DNA of 64,000 bases from Acetobacterium woodii DSM 1030 (GTDB lineage Bacteria; Bacillota; Clostridia; Eubacteriales; Eubacteriaceae). Location: assembly GCF_000247605.1 (NCBI RefSeq), contig NC_016894.1, positions 2,159,732 through 2,223,731 of the forward strand. The letters are read 5' to 3'. Positions 8,772 to 16,292 of this stretch are shown in pieces; position 1 is the stretch's first letter, and each line of letters starts with the position of its first letter. The notes below the pieces were generated by a model. It searched no databases and was not told the origin of the DNA. It saw only the letters and a list, made by a program, of their open reading frames with translations. Position numbers and translations under genes: made by a program.

Positions 8772-8787
8772 ATCTGTACGTAAGAGT
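8772..8787 (+). promoter_or_regulatory. Putative operator (site 2), similar to 4073-4088
   Basis: ATCTGTACGTAAGAGT shares 12 of 16 bases with the near-palindrome at the cluster promoter, including the whole TGTACGTA core. It lies 12 bases before the start codon of the second corrinoid-protein gene, downstream of a TATGATAGAAT-like -10 region. Confidence 0.42.
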
Positions 8788-8799
8788 CGAGGTAAAAAG

Positions 8800-9453
8800 A
8801 TGAAGGAAAAACTGGTCGAACTGATAGCTGACTTAAAATTGGAAGAAGCAGAGATTTTTGCTGATGAATTGATCCGACAGGGAATTAAAGCTCAAGATCT
8901 TTACGATATTGTTATGGAAGGATTAAGTGTCATCGGAAAAAAATACGAAAATAGCGAATGTTATATTGCCGACTTGATCGTATCGGGAATGATTGCCAAA
9001 AATATTTTTGCGGAAGCCAATCTTCATCAGGATAACAAGTCATGGATAAAATCTACTGGTAAAATACTTTTTGGGACAATTTATGATGATATTCATGATA
9101 TTGGCAAAGACTTAATGATTGATGCTCTGGAAAATAAGGGGATTCAGGTTATTGACCTGGGCGTGGATGTTAAAGTCGAAAAATTTATTAAAGCCGTCAA
9201 AGAACATAATCCGGATATTATTGCCGTGAGTTGCGTGATGACCAATTCAATTCCGTATCTACAGGAATTGGGAAGTACCTTGGAAAAAGAAAACCTCCTG
9301 GAAAACCGACGTTTTTTATTAGGGGGAGCGGTAGTCAATCACGATTATATTAAAATTCCACAAATTGATTTTATGACCAATAACTTTTACGAAGGGATCC
9401 GTTATTGTGAAGTTTACCTGGAAGAGAAAGCAAAAGGAGTTAAAAATGAATGA
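8800..9453 (+). CDS. Second corrinoid protein
   Basis: 217 residues with the same architecture as the corrinoid protein at 5493 but clearly diverged: helical cap to about residue 85, then the cobalamin Rossmann domain with DIHDIGKD, AVSCVMTNS and LLGGAVVN. The C-terminus is extended with a charged helix. The ATG follows GAGG. Its stop overlaps the start of the GntR gene, so regulator and carrier are translated together. It could be a paralogue tuned to another substrate, or a corrinoid sensor partner for the regulator (inference). Confidence 0.9.
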   Translation: MKEKLVELIADLKLEEAEIFADELIRQGIKAQDLYDIVMEGLSVIGKKYENSECYIADLIVSGMIAKNIFAEANLHQDNKSWIKSTGKILFGTIYDDIHDIGKDLMIDALENKGIQVIDLGVDVKVEKFIKAVKEHNPDIIAVSCVMTNSIPYLQELGSTLEKENLLENRRFLLGGAVVNHDYIKIPQIDFMTNNFYEGIRYCEVYLEEKAKGVKNE

Positions 9454-10175
9454 GTGATGTTTTATATTTAGCGATTGTTGCGAGTTTAAAAGATAAGATT
9501 TTAAAAAGTCAACTTAAACCGGGAGATATGCTGAATTCCGAAACTTCACTGATGAATGAATATTCAGCCAGTCGGATGACGATTCGAAAAAGTTTGTCTT
9601 TGTTATCAAATGAAGGGTATATCTACTCCGTTCCCGGCAAAGGAAATTTTGTCTGCAAACCAGAAGTGGATATTTTTCAATTTAAGTTCAATAAATATGA
9701 TGGTTTGAACACCCATATTGATGAGGTAAAACTGATTTCGGTTAAGGTGATGTATCCTTCTAAAAAAATTGACAAAATTTTAAATTTAGACGAAAATCAG
9801 AAAGCTGTCGAGGTTAAACGAATATTATATTCGGATCAAAAAGAAATTGCGATGGAAATAATTTATTTGCCTTATGTCCATCATCAACCGGTTATTGAAG
9901 ATATGTTAAAGTTTGCCAACTATCTTAAACCGGTCGAAGAAAAGTTGGCTTTTGTGCTTGATAAATCATTGGATATAACAATTACAATGCCTTCCGAGGA
10001 AATTTGCGAAAAAATAAACTTGGCTGAACACGAACCGATCTTTGAAATTACCGAAATCATTAAAAATGATGCAACTCAAAAAATTCTTGAATATGCATGG
10101 TTTTATGTCAGCCCCAAATATTTAACTATTAAAGCAGCAACACCAAAAGATAGTAGCGATAAAAGGATATTTTAA
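9450..10175 (+). CDS. GntR-family (HutC/UTRA) transcriptional regulator
   Basis: 241 residues: an N-terminal winged helix-turn-helix (LKPGDMLNSETSLMNEY, SRMTIRKSLSLLSNEGYIY, PGKGNFV) and a C-terminal UTRA ligand domain ending with ILEYAWFYVSPKY. It overlaps the preceding corrinoid-protein gene by 4 bases, so it is the last gene of that transcript and is followed by a terminator. It is the natural candidate to bind the two near-palindromes at 4073 and 8772 and sense a methyl substrate or pathway product (inference). Confidence 0.9.
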   Translation: MSDVLYLAIVASLKDKILKSQLKPGDMLNSETSLMNEYSASRMTIRKSLSLLSNEGYIYSVPGKGNFVCKPEVDIFQFKFNKYDGLNTHIDEVKLISVKVMYPSKKIDKILNLDENQKAVEVKRILYSDQKEIAMEIIYLPYVHHQPVIEDMLKFANYLKPVEEKLAFVLDKSLDITITMPSEEICEKINLAEHEPIFEITEIIKNDATQKILEYAWFYVSPKYLTIKAATPKDSSDKRIF

Positions 10176-10207
10176 CTAAATTCATTTAGTTAAAATATCC
10201 TTTTCTT
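10161..10207. terminator. Bidirectional-looking terminator of the methyl-transfer cluster
   Basis: A long hairpin, AAAAGGATATTTTAACTAAA against TTTAGTTAAAATATCCTTTT, followed by CTT. It overlaps the last codons of the GntR gene. Confidence 0.85.
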
Positions 10208-10291
10208 AAAAGTAGCACAAAATAATAATCCTTATCTGCAAAATTGCCACTCGTGAGTGCTTACTGTAATACAAAAATATTTAAAAAGATG

Positions 10292-10320
10292 TTGACACAA
10301 TCCTTCACATTGGATAATAT
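10292..10320 (+). promoter_or_regulatory. Promoter with a folded leader before the SGNH hydrolase gene
   Basis: TTGACA, a 17-base spacer and TAATAT. The ~130-base leader that follows contains a hairpin (AAAACG 10361-10366 with CGTTTT 10389-10394) and a second (GCGAT 10411-10415 with ATCGC 10433-10437) just ahead of the ribosome site. No known riboswitch class was recognised. Confidence 0.65.
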
Positions 10321-10455
10321 AGTTATAAAGACTAGCTAATGTAACATGACCAACTATATAAAAACGACTGACTTCGTCGATATATCTCCGTTTTGAGTTT
10401 TACAGTAACCGCGATGAATTAACACCAAAATGATCGCAGAAAGAGGATCAATACA

Positions 10456-11166
10456 ATGAGTTTTATAACTGAAAATGATGTCAAAATGTGTGTATTTGGC
10501 GATTCAATCGGCAAGGGCGTCATCCAGCAAAATGAATCAGGCCGTTATGGATTAGTTAAAATTGATTTACCTGATTTAGTTGGACAAACTAATATTATTC
10601 TGGATAACTTTTCAAAGATGGGCAGTACCGTTGCCAAAGGTTTGGCTATTGTTAAACGCCACGCTAATAAAATTGCATCCTATGATAACGTATTTTTAGA
10701 ATTTGGCGGAAATGATTGCAACTATGCTTGGGATGAAATTGCCGAAAGCCCTCAAGTGGAACATATTCCCAAAACACCGGCGGTCATCTTTGAAAAGATC
10801 TACACGCAAATCATTGAAGAAATTAAAACAAATGGGGGGAAACCGATTATGCTCTCATTGCCGCCACTCGTCCCAGAACGCTATTTTGAATGGTTTTCCC
10901 AAAACTTAAATAAAGAGAATCTTTTAAAATGGTTGGGAAGCGTTAATGCTATTTACCGATGGCAGGAAATGTACAATTTACAAGTTGTTTTGTTGGCCAA
11001 AAAGCTATCAACGCCACTCATTGACATCCGTAGCGAATTTCTCAAAAAACGTCGGTATGAGGATTATATCGGTGAAGATGGGATTCATCCCAATCGCCTG
11101 GGCTACGAATTAATTTACCAGACCATAACACAGGTGATGATGAAACAAACGCTCATAAATTTTTGA
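10456..11166 (+). CDS. SGNH/GDSL-type hydrolase
   Basis: A 236-residue esterase/acetylhydrolase-like protein. Block I is FGDSIGKGV (nucleophile Ser near residue 17), block III is GGNDCNY near residue 85, and the catalytic Asp/His pair is DGIHPNRLGYE near residue 205. There is no signal peptide, so it acts in the cytoplasm. AAGAGGA lies 9 bases before the ATG. The 3' end overlaps the convergent DUF1836 gene by 14 bases. Substrate unknown. Confidence 0.88.
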   Translation: MSFITENDVKMCVFGDSIGKGVIQQNESGRYGLVKIDLPDLVGQTNIILDNFSKMGSTVAKGLAIVKRHANKIASYDNVFLEFGGNDCNYAWDEIAESPQVEHIPKTPAVIFEKIYTQIIEEIKTNGGKPIMLSLPPLVPERYFEWFSQNLNKENLLKWLGSVNAIYRWQEMYNLQVVLLAKKLSTPLIDIRSEFLKKRRYEDYIGEDGIHPNRLGYELIYQTITQVMMKQTLINF

Positions 11167-11653
11167 TACTGACTTGAAAATATATTTTATTGGCAAAAGC
11201 AAGTGCTGCCGATCGCAAAATAACCAATCCATTTTGGGGTTGGTCGATTGGCTGATTGGTATTAAGAGTCGGTGAAAAAACTGCTTTGATAGCTGTTTCC
11301 AGTTCATCACAAAATAAATTGTAGGCTTGATCGATGGTGTAAATATTAATCAAATACGCAATCAAATCACATGTTTCAGAAATACTTAATACCCGTTTCA
11401 TAATCGAAACAACAAAAAAATAAGCAAGGTGGCCTCGATTATAACGTTTTTTAACTGGCGGGACGACTACTTTTTGTTTAACATAATTGTTAATCATCGT
11501 CGATGTAATAATTTTTTCACCCCATATTTGTTCAAAAACGATTAAATTCTTTTCTAGAATCGTTACTAATTGGTCCATATATAAATCAATGTCGGGGAGT
11601 TCATGCCACCGCGGACAATGAAAGTTTAAGATATCGGCTGATATATTTTCCAT
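11153..11653 (-). CDS. DUF1836 protein
   Basis: 166 residues matching the DUF1836 family of Firmicutes, thought to contain a MerR-like helix-turn-helix: TSTMINNYVKQKVVVPPVKKRYNRGHLAYF near residues 50-80. The N-terminus has FHCPRWHELPDIDLYMDQ. Probably a DNA-binding regulator; target unknown. The ATG follows AGGAGG. The 3' end overlaps the SGNH hydrolase gene on the opposite strand by 14 bases. Confidence 0.85.
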   Translation of the reverse strand: MENISADILNFHCPRWHELPDIDLYMDQLVTILEKNLIVFEQIWGEKIITSTMINNYVKQKVVVPPVKKRYNRGHLAYFFVVSIMKRVLSISETCDLIAYLINIYTIDQAYNLFCDELETAIKAVFSPTLNTNQPIDQPQNGLVILRSAALAFANKIYFQVSIKNL

Positions 11654-11684
11654 TTTTAAATACCTCCTTGATCGTTCTCATCTT

Positions 11685-11714
11685 ATTATAATGTAATACT
11701 CAAGATAATGTCAA
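11685..11714 (-). promoter_or_regulatory. Promoter of the DUF1836 gene
   Basis: On the minus strand TTGACA is followed by an 18-base spacer and TATAAT, about 30 bases before the start codon. Confidence 0.65.
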
Positions 11715-11820
11715 AAATTAAATATATATTTATCTGAGCAATCGGATCGGGACAACTGGTTTATAAAACGAGAATACCAGATAGAATATACCAATGAATT
11801 TGAGTGCTAGTTTAATAATT

Positions 11821-11854
11821 CCAAGGTTAACGGTTTAACAACCGTCAACCTTGG
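11821..11854 (-). terminator. Hairpin at the end of the Nramp gene
   Basis: CCAAGGTTAACGGTT pairs with AACCGTCAACCTTGG apart from one mismatch. It overlaps the stop codon of the transporter. The following minus-strand tract is only AATTATTAAA, so termination may be weak. Confidence 0.45.
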
Positions 11855-13107
11855 ATCATAAAGAATAACAACATTAAATTCAAAACTGTCAGGATAACCG
11901 CAAATGCGATCAATATGGTTCGCGTTAAAGCAGAATTTTTATAGGCACCCATGACTTTAGCGGATGATGTCAGATAAATTTGTAAGACAACCGTAATCGG
12001 CAGCTGAATACTCAGCAGAATCTGGCTATAAATCAGGCCTTGAAATGGGTCAGTGATCAGAAAAATCCCCAGTGTTGCGACAATTAGAATCATTGTGACA
12101 CCAAACCTGGTATGATTATCCTTAAGATCATACGGTTCGCCAAAGATCCCAGCGAAAATGCTGCCGCCAGCGATAGCTGCCGTAGTTGTTGATGAAATGC
12201 CCGAAAAAAGTAATGCAATGGCAAAAATAACCGAAGCCCAGTTGCCTAAAAGCGGAACTAACATCTGTTGCGCCTGGGTCAGGTCGGTCACCACAAAGCT
12301 GCGGCTAAAAAAAGTTGCGGCTGCCAGAATGATCATTGCACTATTTATGGCCCATCCGGCAATCATTGAAAATAGGGTATCAAAAAACTCGTATTTGAGT
12401 TGTTTTTTGATAACCACTTCATCCTCCAAATTCCATTGCCGGCTCTGAATAATTTCAGAATGAAGAAAAAGATTATGAGGCATCACAACTGCGCCCAAAA
12501 CAGACATAATAATCGGCATTGAACCATCGGGAAAACTAACGGTTGTCCATCCGGAAACTGCCGCCGGCCAATTGACATCAACTAAGGTCAGTTCATAAAG
12601 AAAAGATAACCCAATAATTGAAACAAAACCAATGATGACTTTTTCAAGCCGTCCGTAAGAGTTGCTAAAAACCAACCAGACCGTTAATCCCAACATTAAA
12701 ACGGCGCCAATTTTAATGGGAATGCGAAAGAGCATTTGCAGCGCGATGGCGCCCCCCAGAATTTCCGCCAGGGCTGTTGAAATGGCCGCCAGGACCGCCG
12801 TTAATAGCGTTGGCTGGGATAAATATTTAGGCAGATGTTTGGTTGCTGATTCAGCCAGACAATCGCCGGTTACAATTCCTAAATGCGCAACATTGTGTTG
12901 CAAAACAATCAGCATAATGGTCGAGAGGGTGACCATCCATAATAAGGCATAACCATAGGTTGAGCCGGCGGCAATATTGGAAGCCCAATTTCCGGGATCA
13001 ATGAATCCAACCGTAACAAGCAGACCGGGGCCAATGTATTTTAATAAATTTTTAAGTCCGAGTGATGGTCGATGATTTGTTCCCATCAGCTTTGAAAACC
13101 AATTCAT
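11845..13107 (-). CDS. Nramp-family divalent metal transporter (MntH-like)
   Basis: A 420-residue, ~11-helix inner-membrane carrier, normally a proton-coupled importer of Mn(II) or Fe(II). The TM1 metal-site motif DPGN (GFIDPGNWASN, residues ~37-47) and the TM6 motif MPHNLFLHSEI are intact, which supports metal rather than magnesium or aluminium specificity. The ATG at 13107 is chosen because AGGAGG sits 7 bases upstream. The frame is open further upstream, to 13194, but that part lies in a structured leader. Confidence 0.92.
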   Translation of the reverse strand: MNWFSKLMGTNHRPSLGLKNLLKYIGPGLLVTVGFIDPGNWASNIAAGSTYGYALLWMVTLSTIMLIVLQHNVAHLGIVTGDCLAESATKHLPKYLSQPTLLTAVLAAISTALAEILGGAIALQMLFRIPIKIGAVLMLGLTVWLVFSNSYGRLEKVIIGFVSIIGLSFLYELTLVDVNWPAAVSGWTTVSFPDGSMPIIMSVLGAVVMPHNLFLHSEIIQSRQWNLEDEVVIKKQLKYEFFDTLFSMIAGWAINSAMIILAAATFFSRSFVVTDLTQAQQMLVPLLGNWASVIFAIALLFSGISSTTTAAIAGGSIFAGIFGEPYDLKDNHTRFGVTMILIVATLGIFLITDPFQGLIYSQILLSIQLPITVVLQIYLTSSAKVMGAYKNSALTRTILIAFAVILTVLNLMLLFFMIQG

Positions 13108-13144
13108 TTCATTCCTCCTGTCGATTGATAAACAAAAACGTTCT

Positions 13145-13195
13145 GTTGCGTTAAAGCAATCCCAAGGGTTTTTCGTACTATTAAGGTGTCGCAAC
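13145..13195 (-). promoter_or_regulatory. Structured 5' leader of the Nramp gene
   Basis: The transcript from the promoter at 13246-13274 would have a leader of about 130 bases. Inside it GTTGCG (13190-13195 on the minus strand) and CGCAAC (13145-13150) close a 39-base loop. It does not match the manganese (yybP-ykoY) or M-box consensus that I know. Confidence 0.35.
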
Positions 13196-13245
13196 TAACG
13201 AAATTGGAAAACGGAAAATTTGTTATCAATATTAATTATGTTTTA

Positions 13246-13274
13246 AATATAGCCAATCAATATCGAGATGTCAA
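13246..13274 (-). promoter_or_regulatory. Promoter of the Nramp gene
   Basis: Minus strand: TTGACA, 17-base spacer, TATATT. It lies ~140 bases before the start codon, leaving a long leader. Confidence 0.75.
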
Positions 13275-13609
13275 GTAAGAAACCCTGCATATAAATATTC
13301 TGCTTGAATTATAATCATTTAAAGGCCAATCCATGATAAATCGATTGTAATCAAGTATTTGATGCAAAATACTTGATTATTTCAATGAAGTCCAGTAGAA
13401 TAAAAATAAAGTTTACATTGATTTTTATTCGTTTTGATTGGAACATGCCTGGACCTAAAAAAGCATGGCCAAAAAGTTTTCGTTTATTGCTAAAAAGCTT
13501 GACAGGAGGGAATATCGGGGCATAACAAAGGTTTTTAATTTTAGTTAGGTGGTTCATAAGAATTAAGAAAAACATCACATTATTACACTGCTATAATTAG
13601 GAGAATGAA
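13275..13609. other. Intergenic region between divergent genes
   Basis: About 335 bases without a convincing gene. A 75-codon minus-strand frame at 13351-13578 has no ribosome site and no recognisable product. TAGGAG at the right end is the ribosome site of the binding-protein gene. No clear promoter for that gene was identified. Confidence 0.4.
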
Positions 13610-15976
13610 ATGAAAAAATCGATAATCATTGTTATTATTTTATTTGTTTTGGCAATGGGACTCAGTTTGGTGTCAAGTCAAACGAGCGCAAGCAATTCAA
13701 ATTTAAAAACGGTCAAAGTAGGGGCATTGCTGCCAATGACCGGGACGTGGAAGGACTCGGGAACTGCTGCCGAGAAGTCGCTTAATACTGCACTTCCTTA
13801 TGTCAATAATTATTTGAAGGATAAAGGCCTTCAAATAACCTTAGATATTCGCGATACTCAAAGTGACCCAGCCACTGCTTTAACAGAACTGCAATCATTA
13901 AAACAAGATGGGATTAACACCGTCATTGGACCAATGATCAGTGATGAAGCAATGCAAGTATTGGCGTATGCCAATGACAACGCGATGTTGTTGTTGAGTC
14001 CTTCCGCAACGGCTTCCGAATTATCGCAACCCGATAATTTTTTCCGGATGGTTTCGACCGATGCTAGCCAAGTCGTCGGATTAACGCAGATTATTAAAGC
14101 AAATAATCGTATTAAAAACGTCATTTCGATCTATGTCGATGACACCTATGGTCGAGGTTACGATGATTTGATCAAACAAACGTCAAGTTCCGAAGGGATA
14201 AATGTTATTGGTAGTGTTCCAATTACTTCTGATAATCCTAATTATGAAACAATTGCGGCATCATTAAAAGAACTGGCGGCCACCGCCGATAGTAATACTG
14301 CGGTTATTATTGTTGCTCCCAGTCTGACAGCCTCGGAACTGATTAAACAAGTCGCTTCGGATCAAAAACTGGCCACGATGAAATGGTTTGCCAGTGCGGA
14401 TATTATCGGTAATCAGACAATTTTGGAAGATGCCCAGGTAGGCAACTTTTTAGTCAGTACCGAAATGGAAGGGCTTACTTTAGGAGACAAAGGTATTGCC
14501 CTTGATGCCTTGCCGTATATCAGCTCACTGTTAGATGGTGCAACCAATTATTCACCGTTTGCAATTACCACCTGGGATGCCTTATGGTTGCTGGCTGATA
14601 CCTATAGCCAAGCACCAGATGCTGATTTTGAGACCTTAAAAGATAATCTTGTCAGTTGTGCCGCTAATTATCGTAACGCTTTTGGCGCTTATAACATCAT
14701 GGATGGGAATGGCGATACTAAAGGCTCAACTTATCTGCGCTATATTTGTCTCAAGGAAGGCGATCATTATACTTGGAACTGTAAAGGCCATATTGTTAAT
14801 CTAGGGACCGGTAATCCCATTATCAAAACAGTTGAGTGGAAGATTGCGGCCGACGCCAAAGCTGTGCAGGTTGGCGTATTGTTGCCGTTGACTGGTTCGC
14901 ATTCGGAAACCGGAAAAGTCATTGAGCGTATCTTAAATTATGCCGTTATTCAATTTGACGAATATGCCAAGTCCTGTGGATCAAACCTGGAATTGTCTTT
15001 AGTCGTCGAAGATACCCAAAGCGATCCGGAGGTCGCAAAAAAAGCAGCTAAAAAACTGATTGGTATGGGAGTGCAGAGTATTATCGGACCGATCAACAGT
15101 ACCGAACTGGAAGCCGTCAAACCACTGCTTGATGAAACTGGAACGGTTGAAATCTCACCACTTTCAACCATCACCTCGCTAAGTCTTGAGGATCATTTAT
15201 ATCGGTTGATCTTAAATGATAAGGTTGAAGCCACGGCCTTATCGGCACTGTTAAAACATGACGGAATCGAAAAACTGGTTATTATCAATACCAATGACAG
15301 CTACGGAAACGATATCGCTTCATTAATGAAACAATCTTTTAGTGGGACCGTTAAATCCGTTTCTTACGATCCGGCTGAAACGGATTATTCAACCGTGTTA
15401 TCAGAGGCTGATACCGAAGTAAAAACGGGTGATTTATCCAAGACCGCTGTTTTAGCAGTTTCATATAATGAGATCGCCAAGCTTTTAGACAGTGTTGGAG
15501 AAACCAGCGACTTGAATCAGGTTCGCTGGTATGGCACCGATAGTATTGCTCGTTCCGAAACAATTCTTGCTGATAAAAAGGCAGTTGCCTTTGCTAATAA
15601 AGTCAATTTTACCAGCGTTGATTATTCACCTTATGGAAATACCTTTGATCCCCTTTATTATGTGATCAATGATGAAGTTCAAACTGAAGGGCTGCTAAAT
15701 GAGAGTACCATCAGTTCGTTTGACGCCATCTGGCTTTTGGGTTGTGCTTACCTGACCAATGGCACCGCCATCGATGTGGAGACGTTAAATAATTATGTTG
15801 CAACAAATCCTTTTCATGGCGTTGGTGGGGTTTTGAAATTAGATCAAAATGGTGATCGACAATTTGGTTATTATAAATTCTACCATTTAGTTGAAAATAA
15901 TGATGGTTATTCCTGGCAGAATGATGGCATTTATAGTCAGGATTTCATTAAAACCGGTGTCTTAGAAATGAATTAA
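13610..15976 (+). CDS. Tandem type-1 periplasmic-binding protein (two Leu/Ile/Val-BP domains)
   Basis: 788 residues: a signal peptide (residues 1-~28, no lipobox cysteine), then two complete branched-chain-amino-acid-type binding domains. The first starts with VKVGALLPMTGTW (~35), the second with VQVGVLLPLTGSHSE (~417). Each repeats IRDTQSDPATA / VEDTQSDPEVA, IIGP and the late FDAIW/TWDALW motif. Single-domain homologues are ~380 residues, so this is an internal duplication. No ABC permease or ATPase lies nearby, so it may sense or scavenge ligand rather than feed a local transporter (inference). Without a lipid anchor it would be released or retained in the wall. Confidence 0.88.
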   Translation: MKKSIIIVIILFVLAMGLSLVSSQTSASNSNLKTVKVGALLPMTGTWKDSGTAAEKSLNTALPYVNNYLKDKGLQITLDIRDTQSDPATALTELQSLKQDGINTVIGPMISDEAMQVLAYANDNAMLLLSPSATASELSQPDNFFRMVSTDASQVVGLTQIIKANNRIKNVISIYVDDTYGRGYDDLIKQTSSSEGINVIGSVPITSDNPNYETIAASLKELAATADSNTAVIIVAPSLTASELIKQVASDQKLATMKWFASADIIGNQTILEDAQVGNFLVSTEMEGLTLGDKGIALDALPYISSLLDGATNYSPFAITTWDALWLLADTYSQAPDADFETLKDNLVSCAANYRNAFGAYNIMDGNGDTKGSTYLRYICLKEGDHYTWNCKGHIVNLGTGNPIIKTVEWKIAADAKAVQVGVLLPLTGSHSETGKVIERILNYAVIQFDEYAKSCGSNLELSLVVEDTQSDPEVAKKAAKKLIGMGVQSIIGPINSTELEAVKPLLDETGTVEISPLSTITSLSLEDHLYRLILNDKVEATALSALLKHDGIEKLVIINTNDSYGNDIASLMKQSFSGTVKSVSYDPAETDYSTVLSEADTEVKTGDLSKTAVLAVSYNEIAKLLDSVGETSDLNQVRWYGTDSIARSETILADKKAVAFANKVNFTSVDYSPYGNTFDPLYYVINDEVQTEGLLNESTISSFDAIWLLGCAYLTNGTAIDVETLNNYVATNPFHGVGGVLKLDQNGDRQFGYYKFYHLVENNDGYSWQNDGIYSQDFIKTGVLEMN

Positions 15977-15980
15977 AAAT

Positions 15981-16020
15981 AAAATTAGCCCGCTTAGCTA
16001 AAGTTAAGCGGGCTAATTTT
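15981..16020. terminator. Rho-independent terminator
   Basis: AAAATTAGCCCGCTTA pairs perfectly with TAAGCGGGCTAATTTT (16 bp). T-rich ends on both strands; it closes the binding-protein gene. Confidence 0.9.
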
Positions 16021-16292
16021 AACAATTGCATTATAGTTGTAATTTGCAAGACACAAATAATCGCGATCATTAATTAGACAAGTCAGTTATTTAAGGAACA
16101 ATCGTTATAACCTCGGTGTGGTTACCATTTAACGTTGACAGTCTTAATAACATGTGCAAAAATAGAATGAAATCAGACATTTTATTTTACTTTGAGATTT
16201 ACAACCGTAATAGGTGCTAAAACACTTGAACGAAAGAACTTGAATTTTTGCAAAGAAACTACAATTTTTTTCTTCAGGAAAGGTAGTAACGA
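16021..16292. other. Intergenic region before the permease gene
   Basis: About 270 bases, AT-rich, no ORF or RNA recognised. It ends with AGGAAAGG, the ribosome site for the TTG start at 16293. Confidence 0.4.

Noticed and set aside
13351-13578. 75-codon minus-strand frame
   Set aside because: No ribosome site, no recognisable product, AT-rich noncoding context.
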